Source of the DNA: Actinomyces qiguomingii
GTDB lineage: Bacteria; Actinomycetota; Actinomycetes; Actinomycetales; Actinomycetaceae
Assembly: GCF_004102025.1 (NCBI RefSeq)
Contig: NZ_CP025228.1
Coordinates: 2,604,001 to 2,668,000 of the forward strand
Length of the DNA: 64,000 bases
Direction: 5' to 3'
The translations under genes were made by a program, and so were the position numbers. Under the pieces are notes generated by a model. It searched no databases, was not told the DNA's origin, and saw nothing but the letters and a program-made list of their open reading frames with translations. Below, in pieces: positions 17,914-26,515 of the stretch (position 1 is its first letter; each line of letters starts with the position of its first letter).

Positions 17914-18297
17914 TCAGATGATGCCGCGGCCAGGCACAATCTGCTTGCCGAAGGGGAAGCAGGTCACCGGGATCATCTTCAGGTTGGCGACGGCCAGCGG
18001 GATGCCGACGATCGTGATCGCCTGCGCGGCCGCGGTGGTGATGTGTCCGATGGCAAGCCACAGCCCGGCCACCAGGAACCAGATCACATTGGACAGCCCG
18101 CTCATAACACCCGCATGTGGCGTCTCCACCACCTCCCGCCCGAAGGGCCATAGCGCGTATGAAGCGATGCGGAAGGAGGCGATGCCGGCCGGGATCGTCA
18201 CGATCAGCAGGCAGGCGATAATGCCGAAGAAGATGTACTCCAGCCACAGCCAGAAGCCGCCGAAGACCACCCAGATGATGTTGAGCAGAGTACGCAT
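17914..18297 (-). CDS. YccF-domain inner membrane protein
   Basis: A 127-residue membrane protein of the YccF (DUF307) family. The duplicated YccF motif is visible as NIIWVVFGGFWLWLEYI...ASYALWPFGREVV and NVIWFLVAGLWLAIGHI...MIPVTCFPFGKQIV. It has about four membrane segments. ATG at 18297 is chosen at the conserved MRTLLNIIW start; the frame continues 15 codons upstream without conservation. Its function is unknown in bacteria generally. Confidence 0.85.
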   Translation of the reverse strand: MRTLLNIIWVVFGGFWLWLEYIFFGIIACLLIVTIPAGIASFRIASYALWPFGREVVETPHAGVMSGLSNVIWFLVAGLWLAIGHITTAAAQAITIVGIPLAVANLKMIPVTCFPFGKQIVPGRGII

Positions 18298-18393
18298 GCT
18301 GAATGTTGTATCCCACGCTGTCCCGGGCGGCCTCATCCGCACGCAGGAGGAGACCCTGACTCATCCCTGAGGGCACTCCTAGTCCTTACGCGC

Positions 18394-18807
18394 TCATCCC
18401 AGCAGCTCCCGGCCTATTACTCCGCAGGCACCAGCCCAGGTCAGCGAGGCGAGTGTGCCAATAATGAATCGCTCCGTTGAGCCCGGATTGTCCCGCAGAT
18501 CCGCCCAGCGTCCGAGCCCCTTGACCGCGACGACCACCGCAATGAGCGTGGCGTACCCGGACAGCAGGGCGCCCGTCGTCGCCAGACGTTCAAGCACTCC
18601 TATCCAGGTTCCGCCGCGAAGAACCGGGGACACCGAGTCATCACGCGGAGACAGGACCGGGGCGGTGGAGCCGGCTGGCGTGGGTTCCCGCGACGGCGGC
18701 AGTTCAGGAACACGGGCCCAACGCAGCACCAGGGCGACGGTTCCCCAGCCCCCGAAGACGGAGAGGGCCAAACTCAAGGCGACTACCAGGGCTGACAGCG
18801 GGGTCAT
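18394..18807 (-). CDS. Small membrane protein coupled to the SatD-like regulator
   Basis: A 137-residue protein with an N-terminal membrane segment (ALVVALSLALSVFGGWGTVALVL). A Pro/Ser-rich loop follows (residues about 38-65), then two more hydrophobic segments (GALLSGYATLIAVVVAVKG and IIGTLASLTWAGACGVIG). It overlaps the upstream SatD-like gene by 4 bases (ATGA), so the two are translated together. Pairing of a SatD-like protein with a small membrane protein is recurrent in Actinobacteria, but the function is not established. Confidence 0.7.
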   Translation of the reverse strand: MTPLSALVVALSLALSVFGGWGTVALVLRWARVPELPPSREPTPAGSTAPVLSPRDDSVSPVLRGGTWIGVLERLATTGALLSGYATLIAVVVAVKGLGRWADLRDNPGSTERFIIGTLASLTWAGACGVIGRELLG

Positions 18808-19442
18808 GCGGCACCTGTCGGGCGGGCCGTCGCCTCCGGAGCCACGGACAGGCGATGCGCCCGCCCCAGGAGCCGTTCTATAGCAGGTAGGGCGGCTATC
18901 TCCTCGTCGTAGCGTGCGGCAAGGCGGTGCTTGGACACGGCCTGGCCGCTAACTCCGAGCCGCTCGGCCGCCTCCTTCCCGCTGAGCCCGTCGTCAAGGA
19001 GAGCGAGCACCGCGCGTTGAGCCGCGGTACGTGAGCGGATTAACACGCCCAGGAGTCGTAGCACCGCCTCCGCATCCCCGGCCGCGATACGCGCCTGCTG
19101 ACCGGAGGCGCCAGTACGAACCGCAAGCGACAGACGTGACGACTTGGATTCCTCCACCGCCTGCCGCGCCGCAATGAATGCCGCTCCTGCGCCGGAACGA
19201 GCCCCCTGTTCACCAAGGCGCCCAGAGCCGATTCCAAGGCCGATATGCCACCCGCCGACCGTCATAAGACGACGCGCACATGTGACAGCAGCATCCGCAT
19301 CACGAACCACACCCTGAGCCTCATCTCCGACCGTTCTCTCGAAGGGAACGGATGTGGGGATATCGGCGAGCAGGCGGACAAGACCCGGGATCTCATCTTC
19401 TCCGGCTCTACTGGCGACCTGGTCCACAGTAAACACGTACAT
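18804..19442 (-). CDS. SatD-like protein with C-terminal helix-turn-helix
   Basis: About 212 residues from ATG at 19442. The N-terminal two thirds (MYVFTVDQVASRAGEDEIPGLVRLL...FERTVGDEAQGVVRDADAAVTCARRLM) resembles the SatD family. Residues about 155-180 (LDDGLSGKEAAERLGVSGQAVSKHRLAARYDEE) form a helix-turn-helix of the sigma-4/LuxR kind, so DNA binding is likely. An upstream in-frame start (19481) is possible but has no visible ribosome site. It forms a pair with the following membrane protein. The target is unknown; its own promoter is a reasonable guess. Confidence 0.7.
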   Translation of the reverse strand: MYVFTVDQVASRAGEDEIPGLVRLLADIPTSVPFERTVGDEAQGVVRDADAAVTCARRLMTVGGWHIGLGIGSGRLGEQGARSGAGAAFIAARQAVEESKSSRLSLAVRTGASGQQARIAAGDAEAVLRLLGVLIRSRTAAQRAVLALLDDGLSGKEAAERLGVSGQAVSKHRLAARYDEEIAALPAIERLLGRAHRLSVAPEATARPTGAA

Positions 19443-19563
19443 ACCCACATAATCACACCACAATCCCCACTGGTCAACCACTCACGGTTGATTCCTCATG
19501 GATCAACCTTCAGTGGATGATTCTAGGTGTCGGTGATCCGCACCACCCAGCGGAGACTCTCAT

Positions 19564-20484
19564 TCACCAGAAGACACGCTGGGCGATGGCGTCGGCGAAG
19601 TTGTCCAGGGCGGCGGGGGCGGAGCCGAGGTACAGGCCGGCGTCGATCAGGGAGACCTCCATCAGATAGAAGCCGCCCTCCCCGTCACCGACGACGTCCA
19701 CCCGGTTGAACAACAGCTGCATGTCCCGGCCCGAGCGCTCTTTGATGATCGTATGGATGGCCTTGCGGACCCTCTCACCCCACAGCCACTCCTGCTCACT
19801 GGGCTCGCGGGCGGTGACGATCTCCTCATGCACCTCGTCCACAGACCGGAAGGAGGGATGCAGCATAGGTGCCTTCTCCACCGCGTGGGACAGCACACCG
19901 TTGAAGTACACCAGGGACAGCTCGCCCTTGCGGTCGACCTCCTCCAGGTACCGCTGCACCATCACACTGCGACCGCGGCCCAGGTGGTGCATGGTGTCAT
20001 TAATGGCGTCGGCGCGGGACTTGGCGTCTGTGGCGGTGTAACGGCCGGTGCCGCGCCCGCCGGAGGACACGGCGGGCTTGACCACGAAATCGCCGTGCGC
20101 GGGGAAGCGGGTGTGCACCTGATGTTTGGAGTAGCCGGCCTCCGGTTCCAGCCAGGTCGTAGGGATCATAGGGACCCCCAACTCCGCCATACGCTTGAGG
20201 TAGTGCTTGTCAGAGTTCCAGTCCACGACGTCGGCATGGTTCAGAAGCCGGCCCTGCGCATGCGCCCAGGCCAGGAAGTCCGCGTAATTGCGGTTCTTGG
20301 CGTAGTCGCGCACAGAACGCAGCACCACCACGCCCGCATTCTCCCAGTCAACATCCGGGTCATTCCACACCGCCACCCGCGGCTCGATGCCACGTTCACG
20401 CAGCGCGTCGGGCAGCCCGCGGTCGTCCTCATCAAGGTCCGCGTAATCGACTGAGGTGGCAAGGGTCACGATCGGGGCGTTCAC
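19564..20484 (-). CDS. ATP-grasp domain protein
   Basis: About 306 residues from GTG at 20484 (VNAPIVTLATSVDYADLDEDD). ATP-grasp marks are FVVKPAVSSGGRGTGRYTA (nucleotide-binding loop), MVQRYLEEVDRKGELSLVYFNG and the metal site DVVGDGEGGFYLMEVSLIDAGLYL. The family joins a carboxylate to an amine or thiol through an acyl phosphate; substrates cannot be assigned. The frame extends 28 codons further upstream, but that would overlap the likely promoter of the divergent peptidase gene. The start choice is moderately certain. Confidence 0.8.
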   Translation of the reverse strand: MNAPIVTLATSVDYADLDEDDRGLPDALRERGIEPRVAVWNDPDVDWENAGVVVLRSVRDYAKNRNYADFLAWAHAQGRLLNHADVVDWNSDKHYLKRMAELGVPMIPTTWLEPEAGYSKHQVHTRFPAHGDFVVKPAVSSGGRGTGRYTATDAKSRADAINDTMHHLGRGRSVMVQRYLEEVDRKGELSLVYFNGVLSHAVEKAPMLHPSFRSVDEVHEEIVTAREPSEQEWLWGERVRKAIHTIIKERSGRDMQLLFNRVDVVGDGEGGFYLMEVSLIDAGLYLGSAPAALDNFADAIAQRVFW

Positions 20485-20554
20485 GCACCCTACGCTACCG
20501 CCCGAGACGACTCCATGCGCCCCGCTCGCAGCTCGGATCCACCACAATGAGTTC

Positions 20555-21622
20555 ATGCACGAATCCACGACGGCGTCATTACCCCCGACCGCGAGCCGCC
20601 CACGCGACCTCTACCCGGCCATCGAACCCTACGACTCCGGCCTGCTCGACGTCGGCGACGGGCAGCGGATCTACTGGGAGACCTGCGGGAATCCGGGAGG
20701 CATACCGGCTGTATTCGTGCACGGCGGCCCCGGTGGCGGCTGCTCCACCGAGCACCGGCGCTGCTTCGACCCGGCGCGCTACCGGATCATCCTGTTCGAC
20801 CAGCGCGGCTGCGGCCGCTCCCTGCCGCAGGCCTGGAAGCCGGAGGCGGACCTGAGCGCCAACACCACCTGGCATCTGGTGGCGGACATGGAGCGGCTGC
20901 GCGAATACCTGGGAGTGAAGTCCTGGCTAGTCTTCGGCGGCTCCTGGGGCTCCACGCTCGCACTGGCCTACGCCCAGCGCCATCCGCGCCGCGTACTGGC
21001 ACTGGTTCTGCGCGGCATCTTCACGCTGCGCAAGCGCGAACTGGACTGGTTCTACGAGGGCGCTGGCGCAGACATGATCTGGCCCGACCAGTGGGAGGCC
21101 TACGTGGCAGCTGCTGGCGAGGGCGTCGCCCCAGGCGGGTTCATCGACCGCTACCACGAACTATTGAGCCACCCCGACCCGGCGGTGCATGTGCCCGCCG
21201 CCCGCGCATGGACCACCTGGGAGGCGGCAACCTCCACGTTGTTGCGCGACCAGGCATACATCGACCAGGTGCAAGATCCAACCTTCGCCACCGCCTTCGC
21301 ACGCATCGAGAACCACTACTTCCACCATCGCGGCTGGCTGGAGGACGGGCAGCTCATCGACGGCGCACGCCTGCTGGCCGAGTACGGCATACCGGGCGTG
21401 ATCGTCCAGGGGCGTTACGACGTCGTATGCCCGATGGGCACCGCCTGGGCTCTGCACCGGTCCTGGCCACAGGCGCAGCTGCACATCTCGCCAACGGCTG
21501 GGCACTCCTTCGCCGAACCGCAGACGCTTTCAACCCTCATCAACGCCACCGACCGTTTCGCCGAGCTGCTAGCCCCGCCGTCCTGCGCCATCCGAGCAGA
21601 GAGACCCAGCCGACACTCCTGA
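20555..21622 (+). CDS. pip: Proline iminopeptidase
   Basis: A 355-residue alpha/beta hydrolase of peptidase family S33 that removes N-terminal proline from peptides. Visible are the oxyanion-hole segment FVHGGPGGGC, the nucleophile elbow GGSWGSTLALAYAQ (Ser near residue 125), RGIFTLRKREL of the cap domain, the catalytic Asp region VQGRYDVVCPM and the His in TAGHSFAEP. ATG at 20555 gives the family's usual N-terminus (LYPAIEPYDSGLLDVGDGQRIYWE). No strong ribosome site is seen, so the message may be leaderless. It is divergent from the ATP-grasp gene. Confidence 0.92.
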   Translation: MHESTTASLPPTASRPRDLYPAIEPYDSGLLDVGDGQRIYWETCGNPGGIPAVFVHGGPGGGCSTEHRRCFDPARYRIILFDQRGCGRSLPQAWKPEADLSANTTWHLVADMERLREYLGVKSWLVFGGSWGSTLALAYAQRHPRRVLALVLRGIFTLRKRELDWFYEGAGADMIWPDQWEAYVAAAGEGVAPGGFIDRYHELLSHPDPAVHVPAARAWTTWEAATSTLLRDQAYIDQVQDPTFATAFARIENHYFHHRGWLEDGQLIDGARLLAEYGIPGVIVQGRYDVVCPMGTAWALHRSWPQAQLHISPTAGHSFAEPQTLSTLINATDRFAELLAPPSCAIRAERPSRHS

Positions 21623-21727
21623 GACTTCCCACACACAACGGCATTTTCAGGCACTTTGAATTGGACGCGGCGGCGGCAGGCGCGTACAGTTCCATCTGTC
21701 GCCAGGCAGGAACGCCTGGATGACCAG

Positions 21728-21804
21728 GCCTCCTTAGCTCAGTTGGTCAGAGCACCTGACTCTTAATCAGGGTGTCCAGGGTTCGAGTCCCTGAGGGGGT
21801 ACCA
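21728..21804 (+). tRNA. tRNA-Lys (anticodon CTT)
   Basis: A full cloverleaf is seen: acceptor GCCTCCT paired with AGGGGGT (one G-U at the end). The D-arm is followed by anticodon stem CCTGA/TCAGG with loop CTCTTAA (CTT), and the T-arm CAGGG-TTCGAGT-CCCTG. CCA is encoded. Confidence 0.97.
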
Positions 21805-22124
21805 CGCAGGGCAGCACTACAGCTGCACAGCCGCGCCGGAGCCGGTGGGCATTGTTTCCGCCACCGCCGCTTTCCGCACGGCATACCGCACCAAATCGGC
21901 TCGGGAATTCCTCTCGTAGCCACTGTTGTTGCCCCTGCGTCGATCGGAGTCGCGGCCAGCACCACAGTGTGCAGGCACCGCGCCGATCCTCGGCCCACAC
22001 GAAGGTCAACGCGCTGCTGCGCGGCCCGTGGGTCGGCACCAATGAACAATACGCCGGGCCGCAGGAACCACCTGCACTCCGCCCGGCACAGAGGGGCCCA
22101 CAGGGCCATGAAGGGAAGGAAGAG
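21805..22124. other. Intergenic region after tRNA-Lys
   Basis: About 320 bases between tRNA-Lys and the small gene at 22125. I see no gene with a credible ribosome site and no clear repeat. The frame that enters the small gene is open upstream but carries no recognisable protein sequence. Confidence 0.4.
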
Positions 22125-22289
22125 ATGCATCTGCTCACATCCAACGGTTCTCGCTCCGCCGCCGAGCGCGAGTTGGCTGCCGCCCGCACCGAGTTGGCGT
22201 CATTGGGCTCCACGGCCTCGCCGTCGCGCCTGGAGCGCGCACTCGAGCGTCTGCGGGCCGCGCAAGACGCGTTGGCACCCGCCGCCTGA
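22125..22289 (+). CDS. Small helical protein (54 aa), hypothetical
   Basis: MHLLTSNGSRSAAERELAA begins a 54-residue protein that is almost entirely predicted helix. Regularly spaced Leu/Ala and Arg/Glu (ERELAAARTELASLG...RLERALERLRAAQDAL) suggest two amphipathic or coiled-coil helices. A strong purine-rich ribosome site (AAGGGAAGGAAGAG) lies immediately before ATG at 22125, which is the main evidence for translation. No family is recognised. It lies between tRNA-Lys and bcp on the same strand. Confidence 0.6.
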   Translation: MHLLTSNGSRSAAERELAAARTELASLGSTASPSRLERALERLRAAQDALAPAA

Positions 22290-22532
22290 AACACCACCTC
22301 CACTGGGACCGCCCATGCGGCACTCTCAGACAGTCCCAGTGGACAACCGCGATCCCACTGAGGAGTCGGGCAGCGAACCTCACCGCAACGCACAGATCCA
22401 GAGCGCACCGTTCGCACCGGCAACCCGCCGCCGCACAACCACTGCGGTAGCGGCCCTCCTCATACCCACCGCGACGGCGACGCACTACATTTGCGGGGTT
22501 AGTACCAACCCATCAGGCGACAGGAGAATCCC

Positions 22533-23012
22533 ATGGCCCAACTCACCGCCGGCGACACCGCCCCCGACTTCACCCTCCCCGACCAATCCGGCAACCCGGT
22601 GTCCTTATCGACCCTGCGCGAGGGCGCCGAGCACGGCGTGGTCGTCTACTTCTATCCGCGGGCGGAGACGCCCGGCTGCACCAAGGAGGCCTGCGACTTC
22701 CGCGACTCGCTGGAGGGATGGCGGGAGGCGGGCTACGCCGTCGTCGGCATCTCCCCCGACCCGCCCGCCGCACAGGCGCGCTTCGCCGAGAAGCAGTCCC
22801 TGCCCTTCCCGCTCCTGTCCGACCCCGACCACGCCGTCATGCAGGCCTGGGGCGCGTGGGGAGAGAAGAAGAACTACGGGCGTACCACCATCGGCACCAT
22901 CCGCTCCACCGTGGTGGTAGGAACCGACGGCAGGGTAATCCTCGGTTTGTACAACGTGCGCGCCACCGGACACGTTGACCGCCTGCGCCGGGAACTCGGC
23001 ATCGTCAGTTAA
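22533..23012 (+). CDS. bcp: Thioredoxin-dependent thiol peroxidase (Bcp/PrxQ-type peroxiredoxin)
   Basis: A 159-residue peroxiredoxin that reduces hydrogen peroxide and organic hydroperoxides. The peroxidatic and resolving cysteines are in YPRAETPGCTKEACDFRD (Cys near residues 49 and 54), with the conserved Thr/Pro before them. AGGAGA precedes ATG at 22533. It is convergent with the oxidoreductase gene, and the spacer between them carries copies of the 22-bp repeat family. Confidence 0.95.
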   Translation: MAQLTAGDTAPDFTLPDQSGNPVSLSTLREGAEHGVVVYFYPRAETPGCTKEACDFRDSLEGWREAGYAVVGISPDPPAAQARFAEKQSLPFPLLSDPDHAVMQAWGAWGEKKNYGRTTIGTIRSTVVVGTDGRVILGLYNVRATGHVDRLRRELGIVS

Positions 23013-23013
23013 G

Positions 23014-23100
23014 GACCGAGTTAAAGACCGAGTTGAGGACCGCCGGCCCAGCAGCCCCGCCGAGATCGGTCGACGTTACCAACGAGATCGGTCGAAATGA
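23014..23100 (+). repeat. 22-bp repeat array A (plus two partial units)
   Basis: Full units start at 23061 and 23083 (CGAGATCGGTCGA core, spacing 22). Two shorter relatives (GACCGAGTT) occur at about 23014-23040 directly after the bcp stop. Orientation is the same as bcp. See the other arrays at 26146, 26450, 37898 and 47976. Confidence 0.9.
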
Positions 23101-23129
23101 CGAAGGAGGCGAGCCCCGGAGCCCCTCCT

Positions 23130-24251
23130 TCACTCGCCCGGATAGATGACTCCGAGCCGACCGCGCACCTCGTCCATGGTCTCCAGCACCGCCAGCGTCT
23201 CGCTCCACGGCATGGTCTCGGACTCGGTTCTGCCCGCGGCCAGGCAGCGAGCCACCTCGGCGGCCTGGAATTGAAAACCACCAGGCAGCGAGGCATCCCA
23301 CTCATAGCGCGGCACTCCCGGCCCCTCCCCCACAACGATCTGCAGGGGCGTGGGCCGGTAGAACCGCTTCTGCACAACCAGTCTGCCGCGGGTACCCACC
23401 ACCTCGGCCCCCGTGTCAGACGCCGCCGCCATGCTCGACGCGGCCACTGCCACCGCGCCCGGATACTCCATGGCTATCGTCTCATCCAGGTCGACGCCGC
23501 CCGAAGACAGCCGCCCGACGGCCGTCAGCGCGCTTGGCACACCCAACAGGGAATGGACGAAGCTAACCGAATACACCCCCAGATCCAGCAGCGCCCCACC
23601 TGCCAGGTCGAGTCGGACCAGACGCTGTACATGCTCCAGCGACTGGAAGTGCTCGGCACGCACGTAGCGCAACTCCCCCAGTGCCCCGCTGCCCGCGAGC
23701 GCTCGCGCCAGCACCTGCCCGGGAAGAAAACGCGTCCACATCGCCTCCATGGCGAAAAGCCCCGCGGCCCGGGCGGCGTCGAAGACCCTGCGCGCCTCGG
23801 CGGCGTTGCGGGCGAAGGACTTCTCCACCAGCACGGGTTTGCCCGCCGTCAGCGCCAAAAGCGCCTGCTCGCAGTGGAAGTTGTGCGGTGTGGCCACGTA
23901 GACGGCGTCCACGTCCGGGTCGTCGACGAGAGCCTCGTAAGAGCCGTGCGCGTGCACCGGTTGACCCTTGCCGGCATCCGGGTGGGCATCAATGAAGGCT
24001 TGTGCCCGGGCGCGGTCGCGGCTGCCGACGGCGACAATCCGCCCCGAGGAGAAGGCGGGCACGTCAGTGGCGAAGGTGGAGGCGATGCCGCCCGCGCCGA
24101 GAATGCCCCAGCACAGAGCGGGCGCGTCCTGCGGCTCGGGGACGGCGGCGGCCAGGTCGAAGGGGGCACCGGCGTCGGCCAGGGCCTGGAGCACAGGAGC
24201 GGGGACCGCGGGGAGCTGGTCACGAGTACGGAAGGAATTGTTTTGCGCCAT
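23130..24251 (-). CDS. Gfo/Idh/MocA-family NAD(P)-dependent oxidoreductase
   Basis: A 373-residue protein. The N-terminal Rossmann domain shows GILGAGGIASTFATDV (about residues 49-64) and AVGSRDRARAQAF. The dinucleotide/substrate segment AVYVATPHNFHCEQALLALTAGKPVLVEKSFARN contains the conserved EK. The C-terminal alpha/beta domain has LDLGVYSVSFVHSLLG, including the usual D-x-G-x-Y/H pattern. The N-terminus is extended by about 45 residues compared with many members. These enzymes oxidise or reduce sugars, inositols or trans-dihydrodiols; the substrate is not evident. It is transcribed alone, convergent with bcp. Confidence 0.88.
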   Translation of the reverse strand: MAQNNSFRTRDQLPAVPAPVLQALADAGAPFDLAAAVPEPQDAPALCWGILGAGGIASTFATDVPAFSSGRIVAVGSRDRARAQAFIDAHPDAGKGQPVHAHGSYEALVDDPDVDAVYVATPHNFHCEQALLALTAGKPVLVEKSFARNAAEARRVFDAARAAGLFAMEAMWTRFLPGQVLARALAGSGALGELRYVRAEHFQSLEHVQRLVRLDLAGGALLDLGVYSVSFVHSLLGVPSALTAVGRLSSGGVDLDETIAMEYPGAVAVAASSMAAASDTGAEVVGTRGRLVVQKRFYRPTPLQIVVGEGPGVPRYEWDASLPGGFQFQAAEVARCLAAGRTESETMPWSETLAVLETMDEVRGRLGVIYPGE

Positions 24252-24453
24252 GTCAAAATCCTAGGTTGCGTCGGCACTCATCGCCATACCTTCGGCCCAA
24301 CGGCACAGCCGGCGGCCCATGCGTCGGCATGACCCGCGCCCCTGCAGCCGCGAGATGCACTCGCCGAGCACTGCTAGGCTGTCCTCCGGCCTCCGGCCGA
24401 ACACATTCGGGCCGACACCTCCTGTGTCAGTCGGAAGTTCGGCCCGGCCACGA

Positions 24454-24535
24454 GCGCGAGTGGCGGAATTGGTAGACGCCCCAGATTTAGGTTCTGGTGC
24501 CTTCGGGCGTGAGGGTTCGAGTCCCTTCTCGCGCA
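24454..24535 (+). tRNA. tRNA-Leu (anticodon TAG)
   Basis: A class II tRNA with acceptor GCGCGAG/CTCGCGC, anticodon stem CCAGA/TCTGG with loop TTTAGGT (TAG), a variable arm (TGCCTTCGGGCG) and T-arm GAGGG-TTCGAGT-CCCTT. CCA is not encoded. Confidence 0.96.
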
Positions 24536-24583
24536 CTGACTGTCAGGGTGGCCCCCTCGCGCGGCCCGGGTAACCTGGGCCGC

Positions 24584-25417
24584 GTGACTGACACCAAGAC
24601 ACGTAAGGACGGCCGCTTCCCCGATCAGCTGCGCCCCGTCTCCATCACCCGTAACTGGCAGGTCAACGGCGAAGGCTCGGTTCTCGTCGAGTTCGGCCGC
24701 ACCCGCGTTCTGTGCGTCGCCTCCTTCGTCGAGGGCGTGCCGCGCTGGCGCAAGGGCGGTGGCGAAGGTTGGGTGACGGCCGAGTATGCGATGCTGCCGC
24801 GGGCGGGCTCCGAGCGCTCCGGGCGCGAATCCGTGCGTGGCAGGGTCGGCGGCCGCACCCACGAGATCTCTCGCCTGATCGGCCGTTCCTTACGCGGGGT
24901 GATCGACGTCGCCGCCCTGGGCGAGAACACGATCACCCTGGACTGTGATGTGCTGCAGGCCGACGGCGGCACCCGCACCGCGGCGGTTACCGGTGCCTAT
25001 GTGGCCCTGGCCGACGCCGTCGCCTGGGGAACGCGTCGCGGTTACGTCAAGCCCCGTGCCGGCAAACGGGTCCTTGCCGACTCGGTCTCGGCGGTGTCCG
25101 TCGGGATTATCGACGGCGTCCCCTGCCTAGATCTGCCCTACGAGGAGGACGTGCGCGCCCAGACCGACATGAATGTGGTCCAGACCGGTGCCGGCGCCTT
25201 CATCGAGGTGCAGGGCACCGCCGAGCATGCCCCCTTCGACCGCGCCGAGCTCGGCGCCCTGCTCGACCTAGCCACCAAGGGCAATGCCGAGCTGGCCGCG
25301 CTTCAGGCTCGCGTCCTGGCCGGTCCGGAGGATGCCCCCTTCACCGTGTCGACCGCCGCTCAGTCCGAACAATCCTCCGCAGGAAACGGCCCGGCAACTG
25401 GCGTCGAGGAGGCCTGA
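24584..25417 (+). CDS. rph: Ribonuclease PH
   Basis: A 277-residue phosphorolytic 3'-to-5' exoribonuclease that trims tRNA 3' ends. Recognisable segments are [15 protein letters not shown] at the start, [50 protein letters not shown] (phosphate-binding arginines), [31 protein letters not shown] and [21 protein letters not shown] at 24584 is chosen because it begins at the family N-terminus; the frame is open upstream into tRNA-Leu. The stop codon overlaps the rdgB start by one base (TGATG), so the two are coupled, a common actinobacterial pair. Confidence 0.95.
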   Translation: MTDTKTRKDGRFPDQLRPVSITRNWQVNGEGSVLVEFGRTRVLCVASFVEGVPRWRKGGGEGWVTAEYAMLPRAGSERSGRESVRGRVGGRTHEISRLIGRSLRGVIDVAALGENTITLDCDVLQADGGTRTAAVTGAYVALADAVAWGTRRGYVKPRAGKRVLADSVSAVSVGIIDGVPCLDLPYEEDVRAQTDMNVVQTGAGAFIEVQGTAEHAPFDRAELGALLDLATKGNAELAALQARVLAGPEDAPFTVSTAAQSEQSSAGNGPATGVEEA

Positions 25418-26163
25418 TGGGGACCGCTCAGCCCGAGCAGCGCGGCACCGCGACGGTGTCGGCCGATCTTGGAGTGGCAGTGCCCGCAGGTGCCCGGCTG
25501 GTGCTGGCCAGCCACAACCCGGGAAAGCTAGCCGAGCTGCGCGCAATCTTGACACCTCTGGTGGCCGGGCTTACGGCCGAGCAGATCATCTCCTCGGCCG
25601 GGCTCGGCACTCCCGAGCCGACGGAGGACGGGCTGACTTTTGCCGCCAATGCCACCCTCAAGGCACGCGCCCTGGCCCAGGCGACCGGTCTGCCGGCGGT
25701 TGCCGACGACTCCGGGCTGTGCGTGGACGTGCTGGGTGGAGCACCGGGCATATTCTCGGCCCGCTGGTCGGGCCGCCACGGCGACGACGAGGCCAACTTG
25801 CGGCTGCTGCTGGCGCAGCTCGCCGACATCGCCGACCCGCATCGCACGGCACGCTTTACCTGCGCCGCGGTGCTGGTGGTGCCGGGCCGAGCCGGTGAGT
25901 CGGAGTCAGTGACCGTGGTGGAGCGCTCCATGGTTGGTCGGCTACTGCACGCGCCGGTTGGCGCCGGCGGCTTCGGCTACGACCCGATCTTCGTGCCGGT
26001 CCAGGAGGACGCCCCGGGAGGTTCCGGGCGGACGACGGCGCAGATGAGCACGACGGAGAAGAACACCATCTCCCACCGAGGTCAGGCCCTGCGTGCCCTG
26101 GCCCCCGCCCTGCGCGAGCTGCTGTCCCCTTCAATCCCCACCCACCGAGTTCGGTCGAAATAA
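25417..26163 (+). CDS. rdgB: Non-canonical purine NTP pyrophosphatase (RdgB/HAM1)
   Basis: A 248-residue enzyme that hydrolyses dITP and XTP to keep them out of nucleic acids. Motifs are LVLASHNPGKLAELR (about residues 28-42), TEDGLTFAANATLKARAL, VADDSGLCVDVLGGAPGIFSARWSG and GFGYDPIFVP. The first about 27 residues are an extra leader. The last residues RVRSK and the TAA stop are not protein-family sequence: they are read from the first unit of the 22-bp repeat array B (from 26146). Confidence 0.95.
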   Translation: MGTAQPEQRGTATVSADLGVAVPAGARLVLASHNPGKLAELRAILTPLVAGLTAEQIISSAGLGTPEPTEDGLTFAANATLKARALAQATGLPAVADDSGLCVDVLGGAPGIFSARWSGRHGDDEANLRLLLAQLADIADPHRTARFTCAAVLVVPGRAGESESVTVVERSMVGRLLHAPVGAGGFGYDPIFVPVQEDAPGGSGRTTAQMSTTEKNTISHRGQALRALAPALRELLSPSIPTHRVRSK

Positions 26164-26211
26164 CCACCGAGTTCGGTCGAAATAACCACCGAGGTCGGTC
26201 GAAGTAACGGG
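26146..26211 (+). repeat. 22-bp repeat array B, three units
   Basis: Units start at 26146, 26168 and 26190 with core CGAG(T/G)TCGGTCGAA, spacing exactly 22. The first unit encodes the C-terminus and stop of rdgB. It is the mirror partner of array C at 26450-26515. Confidence 0.95.
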
Positions 26212-26285
26212 CCCTTCGTGTGTGGCTGTGGAACCTCGTTCCTGTTGAGTTCCATCAGGCCCCAGCGGAGGAAGAACTGTTGGTG

Positions 26286-26388
26286 CTGGCACGCCAACGC
26301 CGCTATCGTGTCGTCGGCCATGCTGCGGTCCTTGGCACGGGCTTACTTGGGCTGGCAGTGCCTCAAAGGACACTGGTTGGCGTGCCAG
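26286..26388. ncRNA. Strongly folded hairpin between inverted repeat arrays (candidate structured RNA or bidirectional terminator)
   Basis: The outer arms CTGGCACGCCAAC (26286-26298) and GTTGGCGTGCCAG (26376-26388) are perfect 13-bp complements. Inside, GTCCTT (26328-26333) pairs AAGGAC (26366-26371), continuing with GGCAC (26334-26338) and GTGCC (26358-26362) across a 3-nt bulge. A small extra stem GCCG/CGGC lies on the 5' side. No reading frame there looks like protein. It sits midway between arrays B and C in a convergent intergenic region. Whether it is transcribed is unknown. Confidence 0.5.
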
Positions 26389-26449
26389 AACGCCGAGGAG
26401 CCTACGAGAGAGCCACGCCAAATTGTCGAGGATGAGGCTTTGCGCCACT

Positions 26450-26515
26450 TCGACCGAACTCGGCGGTTATATCGACCGAACTCGGCGGTTATATTGACCG
26501 ATCTCGGCGGGATTG
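26450..26515 (-). repeat. 22-bp repeat array C, three units, inverted relative to array B
   Basis: Reverse-complement units at 26450, 26472 and 26494 (TCGACCGAACTCGG core). The unit at 26494 provides the last codons (R-D-R-S-I) and stop of the DUF3054 gene. Confidence 0.95.

Noticed and set aside
18197..18376. N-terminal extension of the YccF protein to 18342 or beyond
   Set aside because: The extension lacks conservation and a ribosome site; the family N-terminus begins at the internal ATG at 18297.
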